Notes under the pieces: model-generated | What the model saw: the letters and a program-made list of their open reading frames with translations, nothing else | What the model was told of the DNA's origin: nothing | Databases searched by the model: none | Origin: a bacterium | GTDB lineage: Bacteria > Patescibacteriota > Gracilibacteria > UBA1369 > PNNO01 | Length of the DNA stretch: 64,000 bases | Assembly (NCBI GenBank): GCA_013824265.1 | Contig: PNNO01000002.1 | Span: 1-64,000 of the forward strand | Direction: 5' to 3' | Made by a program: the position numbers and the translations under genes | In this document: in pieces, positions 37,601-44,534 of the stretch | How the letters are laid out: every line of letters starts with the position of its first letter | Position numbering within the stretch: position 1 is the stretch's first letter

Positions 37601-38504
37601 AAAATCACTCATGTATGCCGATAAAGAAATGGAACGCCTAAAAAACGAGAATAGTGGAAGAGGCAACTTTAATTTGGACAAAAAAAGTCCACAAGATACA
37701 TCAAAGGAAATAAACGGATTTAAAATTCACAACGTACTAAATGATACACAAAAAGGCAATCTGAATATTGAAGTAAAAAGGCTAGCAGTAAACGTGGATA
37801 AGCAATTTAACAGCCGTCTAGAACTTACAAATTCCGTTATAAATGGTGTTGATGCCTCTAAGCGGAAAGCATTTGGATACGAACTAAAAAGAGTTTTGAG
37901 CTCTCCGGATTCAACTATCGAAGACATAGGGAAAGTACTTAAAAACTACGGAGCCGAAGTATCATTAGCAGGTAGACTTCAAAGCGAATATGTCTCTAAT
38001 TTAAGAGACCATGGAACCTATACCGGAGCAAACACAATGGGATCTTATCAGAAGGAAATTTTGCGACCGAAAGGAAGATTTGAAGCTAAAAACAGCTGGG
38101 AACTTGAAGTTGGAAAGTTTAAGTCAATCAATGAAACTTTAGGACATGTCGGCGGAGATATGTACCTAACATTTGTTTATCAGGATGTAATTTTAAGCAC
38201 GGCAAAAGATCTTGGAATCAAAGTTGGAGCAAAAGAAAGAAACGTTGTAATAGCCCAAAAAGGAGCAAATTTCCGATTCTGCTTTAGCACGGAGTTTATG
38301 GCAAAAAATCCTGGGATTGAAGCCAAATTCCAAGCTGCGCTAAATGCAAAATACCAGATACAATACAAGGCTTTAATATCAAAATTAAACAAAGAAAGTG
38401 GCAAAGATTACCAACAGGAAAGAGACGCATGGCTAAAGAAAAACGAAGCTTCAAATCCGAACAGTATGACACAACAATACAACCTTTCTTTTAATAAGTC
38501 ATAA
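31650..38504 (+). CDS. Giant 2284-residue protein with zincin-like motif and tandem GGDEF-like domains
   Basis: No whole-length family is recognised. Residues 1-650 are charged and helical with coiled-coil character. Two weakly hydrophobic Ala/Gly-rich stretches lie near 703-770 and 1095-1120. HEGAH (residues 1558-1562) is an HExxH motif with a possible third ligand in the DEIIS segment (E1607). A GGDEF-type domain follows: DxxSGLMNRNG, FDADHFKASNE (1847-1857), a YGD, and GGEEF at 1895-1899, with no RxxD inhibitory site before it. A second domain from W2150 (FKSINETLGHVGGD, 2157-2170) resembles GGDEF but lacks the metal-binding aspartates and signature, so is probably inactive. There is no signal peptide. 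An in-frame ATG at 31674 is an alternative start. The base composition of about 35.0-37.1 kb differs from its flanks. Confidence 0.8.
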   Translation: MPFAEGRKMISESLDPQKIKIEKKQDVEKLKHILGNHAFVAEYTIKSLTYPDKEKDKKDFLSQLRAEIHEIAKDNLAESKELVPLAEKLEERSKILRQNFLEKQKKFDTEKYQAAVIKVEEDLSSAKFTDAHAKLNAVSTSLSPLSRTAIEGYHISSRYNLEEADVRLDIKIREQKIKIDESKQVYEKLIQQGQVIKGREGNNYISKKENGMIALTKVQIDPETGAKVSVWTGQKENINWLSLWSEIQQNDYKVKQLEANKDPKTGEYVANEKDIVIKTSEEDINLSKEKARIAEIKALKQINQLYLFKNEAMQNLPKDKKELLEKAFEENLMNLTIYFEKYLTSTGPSIRPTEAYLYAGKYLKQQILQQMISGASTILQRLQIENKLNEKGVDPEIQPYYKAEVLMSKGLYIKANFYYRKFLEKNAGNTDGKFNQEVNNAKQQIKITAFKLLDFAKRHLIAVSSHLTKKEYSVGLAMIEGAEQDLQNNPDTYDFTKAVFKQVNILKELSGVGDDGLKANRRDATAFVLSLGKAITADSAEGVMENILKLGKESRKADFPEAAAVVFKEVMDEDVKEHKNAFAKQNPEIYREKLAEIQKTAGSDIELLRSARKYTEKVCGEEFKTMSIDEQREQILYYSNLFLNQKIESEMNQFVTKDYLNKTKGKNNEAAQQYVDMYNYFDSNMPWKWSDKAWNTITDEIVINGTMLALSGGVGNVVGNLTKAGLLKIAGSKLPSILTGLTAFTAETGAFTLTHAGLSTAIQGAEGQFKWENLKKSFIHNFALLGTMNLGSKLLRPQLMKLTPYKNISPQDLTILQKLAQGSTAKTLSVTAVEAPIMAAFSTLMPIFENDQNQKISFANFGRHYLQSLRDIAFISAGHKLTGAMTGGFLPKLSRRLELKAQSIELESNFVKLQSSKNPADLAKANILETLLKENKLSPEATLKIAKSELRKEDIAKLAKFMQNPVNADLLTMYEAARRSEDGGKEKTGALERVRQSLVENMQKLGIKGTEIFKILGTISERGLSDLKIGSQMTMQSAKEYLTKNTQKISKLLEIPKYKAAWQLFVKDCEGSYETFMQKHPKIANSLPPTLKEAMQKVTVVGVAALTGMPVMIGNIESVQNKAVQEKNIEIAMNAIKNGDYVDKVITQLSKKELKVLSENSEVMQMLSDNIAEWANLVDVKNACNMFKPYVNLEAKFLAKKKQQYEEIFAEGSSLQGLILTLELKKVFPNFDLDYRSKITLDKIPVIIQSSFDRGFSKNVLQQLSDSFQTFGISKREMIEMAGNAIRGKLTKEIESVVKYKDMRSAEDIVNLFEKSGNFYEAFGDPGGHAKHFVDAARILYQKGKPYLAVALSERYGAITLNDSEVLKNPFEGKDPSIEKVYFMSKAWEAFNKISIKDKQKLDPSKLQQKMISLMKSENSYALTLKQRKLINDFLTKYKKHQGISEVVKGLPQDKQRLWLNKAMQDIRGVMFETGNFEFDLKVVENANAGPKMNFYVPKEIFTQYYQDIANMKTLSEQQRQTLIQNTTAGGWNVDILDGLVNIIPNNSKTPSQQLELHEGAHGFTKMFGIRSRYSDMQIDWNPKTLKDAKLNMVRAYQRELQYMSDEIISFTKDGSLAHDGVEFLFKTLKTKYFANPSGAEIYSLDSMKDGAVKEKVRAFKSKVNADFEVAVLAAIRNAETIYQHPEGFNMMRIANVKEWGKVAFYLQNKGAVDTAVNKLRSENVLGPEESGIELLKYDAVVKLKEKEPFSHVLTIKGKTLGFDVNGKLKVYENEQALSMEKLMVEAESVRYKTVNETLDILGVKGEHRELVRETYFDSASGLMNRNGLALGEKLLLEGKKMSIANFDADHFKASNELKSREYGDAQIKIIAKNINQAVMELRAAGYKAYGVRMGGEEFTIMSTAPQGVLHKKMLEMSARSKQETLSTLSAVDKENMAGHIKKTKYGDNPSGVEKAMSELGGISGSVIGIDGKVLKKDQKGNMEKSLMYADKEMERLKNENSGRGNFNLDKKSPQDTSKEINGFKIHNVLNDTQKGNLNIEVKRLAVNVDKQFNSRLELTNSVINGVDASKRKAFGYELKRVLSSPDSTIEDIGKVLKNYGAEVSLAGRLQSEYVSNLRDHGTYTGANTMGSYQKEILRPKGRFEAKNSWELEVGKFKSINETLGHVGGDMYLTFVYQDVILSTAKDLGIKVGAKERNVVIAQKGANFRFCFSTEFMAKNPGIEAKFQAALNAKYQIQYKALISKLNKESGKDYQQERDAWLKKNEASNPNSMTQQYNLSFNKS

Positions 38505-38533
38505 AAAACCATATAATATAACCAAATAATCCA

Positions 38534-39076
38534 ATGAACATAGACAGCTCAATTTCCAAAGAAGGTAACGAAATAACAAACGACATCTTTGACGCGAAAA
38601 ATAAAATCGCTAACTATCTAACGCTCCGAATAGCCGAACTCACAAACTCAATCGAAGGCGAAACCCCAGACGAAGAAAACAACTACTCAAAGAATTATTA
38701 TTCGACAAAAGATTACCGTGATCAACTAAACAGATTCTTGGAAATTGTTGAATCAGCTTTTAAGGAGGCTCAAAATTTTGATTCCGTAGAAGATTTTTTG
38801 CAGTCAATTTCACAGAAAATACAAAACTTCCCAAAAGAAAGCTACGACCAAATAATTAAATTTATTGAAGAGACCTTTGATGTCAAAGTTAAACCTTTGG
38901 CTGGCCCACCAATGTATTATACCTCTTGGCTAAATTATTATTCGAAAAAATACAAAGTCACGCCCGAGAAAGTACAAGAAGTTCTGCCTTATGAGTTATT
39001 TCAAAAATTCGAGCAGAGTAATGATACTGCTGCCCGAATTAGATTGATGATGGACAATTTCGGCGAAGCCGAATAA
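38534..39076 (+). CDS. Hypothetical protein, third gene of the giant-gene operon
   Basis: A 180-residue acidic, soluble, helical protein with no cysteines and no recognised domain. A PPMYYTSWLNYYSKKYKV segment near residues 125-142 is rich in aromatic residues. It begins 29 bases after the giant gene and is probably co-transcribed. It ends convergently with gdhA, 20 bases apart, with no clear terminator between. Confidence 0.55.
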   Translation: MNIDSSISKEGNEITNDIFDAKNKIANYLTLRIAELTNSIEGETPDEENNYSKNYYSTKDYRDQLNRFLEIVESAFKEAQNFDSVEDFLQSISQKIQNFPKESYDQIIKFIEETFDVKVKPLAGPPMYYTSWLNYYSKKYKVTPEKVQEVLPYELFQKFEQSNDTAARIRLMMDNFGEAE

Positions 39077-39096
39077 TTATTTTTGGCTACCCAAGA

Positions 39097-40344
39097 CTAC
39101 TCAAATCCTCTCTGTTCCATGATTGCCTTTAGACGTGTCATGGCTGATATAAACGCTGCCTGCCTTAGAGTACAGCTGTATTTGTTCTGAATTTCAACTA
39201 TACGTTCCCAAGCCTTAACCATTATAGGTTTTAGTTTTTCCTGCACTTCTTCAGCTGTCCAATAATACTGAGCTTCGTTCTGAACAAGCTCAAAATAACT
39301 TACCGTAACTCCTCCCGCATTCGCAAGAATGTCAGGTACAACTGTAATTCCTTTCTTTGCGAAAATCTTATCAGCTTCCGGAGTTGTAGGTCCGTTTGCA
39401 AGCTCGAATACCATTTTTGCTTTTACGTTATCGGCATTTTTCTCATGAACCTGATTTTCAAGAGCGGCAAGAATCAAAATATCGCACTCTTTCTCAAGCA
39501 ACTCTTCGTTGGTACATACTTCATATCCGCTTCCCAAAGACTGACACTGCGTAACTGAACCTTTTTCTTCCTTGCATACATCAACCTTTCTGGAATCAAG
39601 GCCATCGGCGCAATAAAGACCTCCTTTTGAGTCTGAAACTCCACAGATTTTGTACCCTTTATCTGCAAGAAGCATAGCCATGTTTCCTCCCGCGTTTCCA
39701 AATCCCTGAACTATGATTCTTGTTTCTTCCGGCTTAATTCCTTTTGCTTTAACGATTTCATCAAGAACATAAACTCCACCCTGAGCGGTAGCCTGATCAC
39801 GTCCGGCAGATCCTCCGCACTCAATTGGCTTTCCAGTTACAACACCTTTCTTATTTGTATTTCCAAGCTTCATATACTCGTCAACAACCCACGCCATAAT
39901 CTGACCGTTAGTATTTACATCCGGCGCAGGGATATCTTTATCCGGACCAATAATAGGTTCGATTCTGTCCGTGTATTTTCTTGTTAACTGTTCAAGTTCT
40001 CTTTTTGAAAGTGTTTTTGGATCAACAATAATTCCTCCCTTTGCACCTCCCAAAGGAATTCCAACGACTGAACATTTCATTGTCATCCATGCGGCAAGCG
40101 CCTTAACTTCACCCATATCAACCTGTTCGTGATATCTTATTCCGCCTTTAAAAGGTCCGGCCAAATCATTGTGCTGAACACGAAAACCTTCGAAAACTCT
40201 TATCTCTCCAGAGTCCATTCTAACCGGCATGCTAACCTGCATAATTCTCTTTGGATGGCTAAGAATCGTAATGATGTCCTTGTCCAGATTCATGATCTCC
40301 GCCGCCTCGTTTATTTGTTTTAGCGTGTTCTCAAAAAGTGACAT
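39097..40344 (-). CDS. gdhA: Glutamate dehydrogenase (Glu/Leu/Phe/Val dehydrogenase family)
   Basis: Oxidatively deaminates glutamate to 2-oxoglutarate or runs in reverse to fix ammonia. The signature with the catalytic lysine, IPLGGAKGGI (about residues 95-104), is present, as are KCSVVG, PAPDVNTNGQIMAW and the Rossmann motif VQGFGNAGGNMA (about residue 210). The ATG at 40344 gives 415 residues starting MSLFENTLKQ, the family's usual start; an ATG eleven codons upstream is in frame but unconserved. Nucleotide specificity cannot be judged by eye. It is monocistronic. Confidence 0.95.
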   Translation of the reverse strand: MSLFENTLKQINEAAEIMNLDKDIITILSHPKRIMQVSMPVRMDSGEIRVFEGFRVQHNDLAGPFKGGIRYHEQVDMGEVKALAAWMTMKCSVVGIPLGGAKGGIIVDPKTLSKRELEQLTRKYTDRIEPIIGPDKDIPAPDVNTNGQIMAWVVDEYMKLGNTNKKGVVTGKPIECGGSAGRDQATAQGGVYVLDEIVKAKGIKPEETRIIVQGFGNAGGNMAMLLADKGYKICGVSDSKGGLYCADGLDSRKVDVCKEEKGSVTQCQSLGSGYEVCTNEELLEKECDILILAALENQVHEKNADNVKAKMVFELANGPTTPEADKIFAKKGITVVPDILANAGGVTVSYFELVQNEAQYYWTAEEVQEKLKPIMVKAWERIVEIQNKYSCTLRQAAFISAMTRLKAIMEQRGFE

Positions 40345-40423
40345 GAGCCTTTTGGTTAATAAATCAAGCACACGCATGCTAGCACTTTTTTATCCGAGTG
40401 CAAGTTTTTTAAGATGCACCTTT

Positions 40424-41074
40424 CTATAAAAAGGTTGAAATAAATTGCTGAAAATCCTGAAGCGGATTTGTGATCTGTACAAAGCTAACTCCGATTATAA
40501 AAGCGGCGGTATGACCGGCAAATGCGGAAAAAATAGGGACCGTTAAATTATCGTCCATTTTGTATGTAACGAATTCTACAGCGCTAGCTGTAACGGCCAT
40601 TACAATTCCAACCAACGGAAACTGCCACAAAAGAGCCATAACGACAACGATATTCGCAAGTAGTCCTGCGCCAAAACCCTCCCACGACTTACCATTTTTT
40701 ATTCTGTGTTTTCCATATTGAATACCCACTATAGCGGATACAAGATCTCCAAAAACAGTTAGTAAAAGAGCTACAAGTGCTATCTTAAAATCGAACACGG
40801 CGAATACAACTATTGTCGCCAAAATCATATAAAGCATTCCGGTAGCATTTTTCTTCTCGGATTTTCTCATTATTCCAAACGGATCCGGAAATACAACTTT
40901 CCATTCAAGCCTGAGCATCTCAAACTCCAATATAAACATAAGCAAAATAACCAAAGCGAAAATCGCGACCCTGTCGGAGAATTGATAACGCAAAACAATG
41001 TATCCAAGGATAACCGGAAGCTGATACAAGTGAAACAACTTTCTTAATATTTCACGTGCTATTTTTCTTTTCAT
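40424..41074 (-). CDS. Polyprenol/diacylglycerol-kinase-like CTP-dependent membrane protein
   Basis: A 216-residue membrane protein with about six to seven helices. It begins with REILRKLFHL, the motif of the dolichol kinase/phytol kinase (SEC59/VTE5) family, and has FGDLVSAIVGIQYGKHRI followed by GKSWEGFGAG, matching the conserved loop of that family and of CDP-diglyceride synthases. Such enzymes phosphorylate polyprenols or lipids with CTP, and a role in recycling the lipid carrier for wall or glycan synthesis is plausible. The 13 bases ending in its ATG (CTCGCCTCTAATG) are identical to those before the flippase gene at 56.3 kb. Confidence 0.65.
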   Translation of the reverse strand: MKRKIAREILRKLFHLYQLPVILGYIVLRYQFSDRVAIFALVILLMFILEFEMLRLEWKVVFPDPFGIMRKSEKKNATGMLYMILATIVVFAVFDFKIALVALLLTVFGDLVSAIVGIQYGKHRIKNGKSWEGFGAGLLANIVVVMALLWQFPLVGIVMAVTASAVEFVTYKMDDNLTVPIFSAFAGHTAAFIIGVSFVQITNPLQDFQQFISTFL

Positions 41075-41084
41075 TAGAGGCGAG
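41072..41084 (-). repeat. Start-codon context repeat, copy 1
   Basis: CTCGCCTCTAATG, read on the minus strand, ends in the start codon of the polyprenol-kinase-like gene. The same 13 bases end in the start codon of the flippase gene at 56327-56339. Upstream of both lie similar TCGCTAA/GCGAG-rich bases. Confidence 0.5.
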
Positions 41085-41126
41085 CGTTAGCGAGACTCTT
41101 GCGAGCCCTAAGGGGCGAGTCAACCG

Positions 41127-41567
41127 TTATTTCCAAACTTGATACCATTTTCTCTTTGGCTGGGCCAAAAGCTTAACCTGATTTTCAAGCACAACGACTC
41201 TGTCCTGAAATGTTTTTACAAGTCTGAAAAAATTCTCTTTGTCTTTCTCATTCTGATCTATAAGTTTCTGTACAGTATCCTTAAAAATCCCCATATCGTC
41301 ATGAGTAAGATACTGCTTTGCAATCTTCTTTGTATTCTTTGAAATATTGTCGGCAGATTCCTTTTTTTCAGCAACAACCGCGTCATTGGCCTTTTTAAAA
41401 TCATAGCTACTCAACAGGCTATCTTTATCAATCATATAGTTATATCCTTGCGGAGTTTTCTTCTTTCTTGATTTGATTTTTTTTGATTGAATAGCCCGAC
41501 GAATCGTCTGAATAGACTTTTGCGTAAGATCCGCGGCCTCTTGGATAGTCAAAAATGTTTGAGCCAT
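41127..41567 (-). CDS. Helix-turn-helix DNA-binding protein (MerR/excisionase-like) with coiled-coil tail
   Basis: From the ATG at 41567 the 146-residue protein starts with FLTIQEAADLTQKSIQTIRR, an excisionase/MerR-type winged helix-turn-helix (about residues 5-55), in which QTIRRAIQSKKIK is the recognition region. A linker and then a heptad-rich segment (TVQKLIDQNEKDKENFFRL) predict a coiled coil for dimerisation. It ends WYQVWK. Family members are regulators or recombination-directionality factors; there is no adjacent integrase. It may act as a local transcription regulator, target unknown. Confidence 0.7.
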   Translation of the reverse strand: MAQTFLTIQEAADLTQKSIQTIRRAIQSKKIKSRKKKTPQGYNYMIDKDSLLSSYDFKKANDAVVAEKKESADNISKNTKKIAKQYLTHDDMGIFKDTVQKLIDQNEKDKENFFRLVKTFQDRVVVLENQVKLLAQPKRKWYQVWK

Positions 41568-41712
41568 AATGTAAAGGTCGTTAAGAATAAAGTGCATCCG
41601 TATGCGGGAATCTGATTATAGCAAAATATCTTGGGTAATCAAGGTAAAGCTGTTTGACAATATTAACTTTTGTACTATGATTAGCACTGTATAGGCGCTT
41701 AACAAAACAACC

Positions 41713-42096
41713 ATGTCGGGAAAATTTTTAAATTCAAGTGTTATCAGTTGCGAAGGAAGATTCGAAGCATACAAAGTAGGTTCTCTGGAAAATCCGGAAT
41801 TAAAATTGGGAGACATCGTTAAACCTGTAAACGCAATAATTCAGCAATTTTCCGATAATACAACAGACGTTATTTGTCCTTACTTCGATGAAAAAGAAGA
41901 TTTTTGCACAGCACTAAATGCCGCTTCCGACACGGAAGAAAGCAGACAAGCTATAAACGACAGGGCATCTTTTATTGTTGGCTCAAGTTTAAATAGCGAT
42001 GATGAAAAAGGGAACAGACGTGTATCTATAGATGGCAGCGATCAAATTCATACAAGTTGGACAAAGTGTCCTTACAAAAAAATAAAAACACCATAA
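41713..42096 (+). CDS. Hypothetical protein, 127 residues
   Basis: A soluble, acidic protein with four cysteines (CEG, CPYF, CTAL, CPYK), two of them in repeated CPY contexts, which might bind metal. No family is recognised. It ends just before the tRNA-Asp 3'-end duplication at 42116. Confidence 0.45.
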   Translation: MSGKFLNSSVISCEGRFEAYKVGSLENPELKLGDIVKPVNAIIQQFSDNTTDVICPYFDEKEDFCTALNAASDTEESRQAINDRASFIVGSSLNSDDEKGNRRVSIDGSDQIHTSWTKCPYKKIKTP

Positions 42097-42115
42097 CTTT
42101 CGAAATGTGTTTTTT

Positions 42116-42135
42116 CTGGCGGAACGGACGGGACT
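42116..42135. repeat. Duplicated 3' end of tRNA-Asp (att-like), distal copy
   Basis: The 20 bases here match 42926-42945, the 3' end of the tRNA-Asp gene plus CCA, at 19 positions, including a run of 15 identical bases (CTGGCGGAACGGACG). The match stops abruptly on both sides. Such a displaced copy of a tRNA 3' end is the usual footprint of site-specific integration. Confidence 0.65.
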
Positions 42136-42208
42136 GTCCTAGAACTATTTTGCATAGCTGTGATTAATATGTTAAAATAGTATTTAGTTGTATTTAAAAC
42201 AATTAAAA

Positions 42209-42844
42209 ATGGAAAAATCTCAGTCAATAAAAGCAAAAGAAACTTTGGCTTTAGGAAAAGGTTTGAATTTGCTCTTTTGGGGTGGAATCTTTATAGCTGT
42301 TGACTTTATTATTAATGACTTCGATATTCTTCCGGACTTAATCGGCTATCTTTTTGCAATTGCCGGTGTTCTATATTTAATAAATGGATCTGTATTACTT
42401 GAAACAACTGGGAAAGTATTCACTTGGATTGCTGCAATTACAGTCTTTTTAAGCTTTGTTGCATATATTATTGAGTTCTTGATTAAGAATTTAACACACC
42501 CGTTATGGATTGTGTTTGTTAGTATTCTTTTCCCAATATTTCTACTTTCAATAGCTTATGTAGGTTATTCAATTTCAAAAAAATTGGTTCAAAATATGGA
42601 AAAAAGATGGAGAAACCTATTATTTATTTATATCGTCATTTCTCTTATTCTTTTTGCAATCCCTGTAGCTTTTACGGTCGCACTTCCAGAAATTTTAAAA
42701 GACGGCACAAGTTTTCAGAGTTCAGTAAATTTACACCCTATGCTGTTCATTATTCTTGTATTTATTTTACCTTTAATACTAGTTGTTTATTCATTTTTCA
42801 CGATACGTAAAACTTCAAAACAATTAAAGAATAGTGTTAAATAG
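42209..42844 (+). CDS. Membrane protein in the tRNA-Asp islet, function unknown
   Basis: A 211-residue protein (from the ATG at 42209) with about six hydrophobic helices: FWGGIFIAVDFII, LPDLIGYLFAIAGVLYL, WIAAITVFLSFVAYIIEF, WIVFVSILFPIFLLSIAYVG, LFIYIVISLILFAIPVAF and MLFIILVFILPLILVVYSFF. The only notable polar patches are a lysine-rich N-terminus and C-terminus. It has no recognised domain. The gene is more A+T-rich than its neighbours, has its own terminator and lies between the two copies of the tRNA-Asp 3' end, so it was probably acquired. Confidence 0.6.
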   Translation: MEKSQSIKAKETLALGKGLNLLFWGGIFIAVDFIINDFDILPDLIGYLFAIAGVLYLINGSVLLETTGKVFTWIAAITVFLSFVAYIIEFLIKNLTHPLWIVFVSILFPIFLLSIAYVGYSISKKLVQNMEKRWRNLLFIYIVISLILFAIPVAFTVALPEILKDGTSFQSSVNLHPMLFIILVFILPLILVVYSFFTIRKTSKQLKNSVK

Positions 42845-42857
42845 TTCAAAAAAGACC

Positions 42858-42886
42858 GCGCCCCTTTAAATACATGGGGCGCTTTT
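42858..42886 (+). terminator. Intrinsic terminator of the islet membrane-protein gene
   Basis: A perfect 7-bp G+C stem, GCGCCCC/GGGGCGC, with an 11-base loop is followed by TTTT, 13 bases after the stop codon. Confidence 0.8.
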
Positions 42887-42901
42887 GAAATGATAAAGAC
42901 G

Positions 42902-42923
42902 GACCTCTCGCAAACGAGAGGTC
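42902..42923 (-). terminator. Hairpin downstream of tRNA-Asp
   Basis: A perfect 9-bp stem, GACCTCTCG/CGAGAGGTC, with a four-base loop starts three bases after the tRNA-Asp CCA on the minus strand. The following T-tract is weak, so it is a probable terminator or processing signal. Confidence 0.55.
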
Positions 42924-42926
42924 TAC

Positions 42927-43003
42927 TGGCGGAACGGACGAGACTCGAACTCGCGACCTCCACAGTGACAGTGTGGCGTTCTAACCAACTGAACTACCGC
43001 TCC
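42927..43003 (-). tRNA. tRNA-Asp (GTC)
   Basis: Acceptor GGAGCGG pairs with CCGTTCC (one G-T pair), the anticodon stem CCACA/TGTGG encloses loop CTGTCAC giving GTC, the discriminator is G and CCA is encoded at 42927-42929. A copy of its 3' end lies at 42116. Confidence 0.95.
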
Positions 43004-43048
43004 GCGTTAATCGCTAATTACTAACTTTAGTTTGTAAAAGCACGGATA

Positions 43049-43077
43049 AACATAATATACTTCCGTGCGAAACTCAA
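43049..43077 (-). promoter_or_regulatory. Putative tRNA-Asp promoter
   Basis: On the minus strand TTGAGT and TATGTT are 17 bases apart, about 45 bases before the mature tRNA 5' end. Confidence 0.45.
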
Positions 43078-43104
43078 GGTAATTTATAGCGAGCAAAAAA
43101 AATT

Positions 43105-44232
43105 ATGAAAATTGGAATAGACTGCAGAATTTATTCAAGCAAATTCACCGGCATAGGAAGGTACGTGTACGAGCTTGTGCACAGGATCTCAAAACTTGAT
43201 CAAACAAACCAATATGTTTTGTTTTTCAACAATCCGGAATTTGATGAGTTTACGCCACCAGCAAACAACTTTAAAAAAATCCTTGTTGATGCGCCAATTT
43301 ATTCGCTTAAAGAACAAACCTCTTTTTTAAAAGCGATTAATAAGGAGAATCTTGACCTCATGCATTTTACGCATTTTAACGCACCGATTTTTTACGGCAA
43401 ACCTTCTATTGTTACTATCCACGATTTAACTCTTTCGTTTTTCCCGGGCAAGAAAAAACGCTCTTTCCTCCACAGAATTGGATATTACTTAACTTTAAGG
43501 TCAGTGGTTAAAAAAGCCAAGAAAGTTATAACAATTTCCGAAAACAGCAAAAAAGATTTACTCGAAATAACAAGGATTCCCGAGGAAAAAATAAGCATTA
43601 TATATCAGGGAGTCGGAGAGGAATTTGCTCCCATAAAGGACAAAAAAAGAATAGAAAGTACTTTGGGAAAATATAAAATAGAAAATCCGTTTCTTTTATA
43701 CACAGGCGTTTGGCGATCACATAAAAATATTCCGAACCTGGTAAAGGCCTTCCATATGATAAGGTCCGAGTATGGAATGAAAAAACTCAAACTTGTTTTA
43801 ACCGGGAAAGAAGATCCTTTTTATCCCGAAGTAAAAGACACCATTTCTAATTTGGGTGAACTTGAAAACGTAATACGCCCCGGCCTTGTTTCCGAAAATG
43901 AACTTTTGGATTTATATACGGCCGCAGATGTTTATGTTTTTCCCTCTTTTTACGAAGGATTCGGATTACCTCCGCTGGAAGCAATGGCTTGCGAGACTCC
44001 CGTGGCCGCTTCCAATGCATCTTCAATCCCGGAAATATGCGGAAAAGACAGCGCAGTATTTTTTGATCCGGCAAATTTTAAAGACATGGCGCAAAACATA
44101 AATGCGCTTTTAAAAAGCACCTCTCTCCAATCACGACTAGTCGAAAATGGAATAAAGCGGGCAAAAAAATTCACCTGGAAACAGATGGCACAAGAAACAT
44201 ATAACCTGTACAGATCATGTTTAAACAATTAA
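43105..44232 (+). CDS. Glycosyltransferase family 4 (GT-B)
   Basis: A 375-residue retaining glycosyltransferase starting MKIGIDCRIYSSKFTGIGRY, with FTHFNAPIFYGKPSIVTIHDL in the N-terminal domain, the LYTGVWRSHKNIPNLVKAF start of the nucleotide-sugar domain and the EX7E motif in YEGFGLPPLEAMACE (about residue 285). It is similar in layout to the protein at 26.6 kb. It overlaps the following DUF721-like gene by 16 bases. Probable role in surface polysaccharide or glycan synthesis; donor and acceptor are unknown. Confidence 0.88.
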   Translation: MKIGIDCRIYSSKFTGIGRYVYELVHRISKLDQTNQYVLFFNNPEFDEFTPPANNFKKILVDAPIYSLKEQTSFLKAINKENLDLMHFTHFNAPIFYGKPSIVTIHDLTLSFFPGKKKRSFLHRIGYYLTLRSVVKKAKKVITISENSKKDLLEITRIPEEKISIIYQGVGEEFAPIKDKKRIESTLGKYKIENPFLLYTGVWRSHKNIPNLVKAFHMIRSEYGMKKLKLVLTGKEDPFYPEVKDTISNLGELENVIRPGLVSENELLDLYTAADVYVFPSFYEGFGLPPLEAMACETPVAASNASSIPEICGKDSAVFFDPANFKDMAQNINALLKSTSLQSRLVENGIKRAKKFTWKQMAQETYNLYRSCLNN

Positions 44233-44534
44233 AAGATCTGCTCCCACGAGAGATAAATAAGCAGGGGTATGCAAAAGAATTTGCCGCACTTGGGGTTATA
44301 AACGAATATAAAAAGTGGTGTATCGAAAATTTCGGCGAAGACGGACTTAAAGAATTAAAAGCCCGATATTACAAAAATAAAGCCTTATACATAGACGCGG
44401 CAAATGCAATGTGGGCTCAACAATTATCAATGAGACAAAGTAATTGCGAAGAGTACATAAACAAAAACATAGGTAAGCCTCTGGTGAAAAAAGTTCTGAT
44501 AACGATAGTAAACAACGCCGATCAATCGGCTTGA
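44217..44534 (+). CDS. DUF721 / DciA-like protein
   Basis: A 105-residue protein whose core, VINEYKKWCIENFGE, then an ALYIDAANAMWAQQLSMRQ strand-helix and a YINKNIGKPLVKKVLI end, follows the pattern of the DUF721 family. Some members (DciA) help load the replicative helicase DnaB in bacteria lacking DnaC/DnaI. The identity is judged from pattern only. Its start overlaps the glycosyltransferase, and the rpsP promoter lies across its stop codon. Confidence 0.65.
   Translation: MFKQLKDLLPREINKQGYAKEFAALGVINEYKKWCIENFGEDGLKELKARYYKNKALYIDAANAMWAQQLSMRQSNCEEYINKNIGKPLVKKVLITIVNNADQSA

Noticed and set aside
41075-41126. GCGAG-type repeats before the polyprenol-kinase-like gene as a REP or CRISPR element
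   Set aside because: The units are too few and irregular; only the 13-base start context is exactly shared with another place, so it is reported only in that form.
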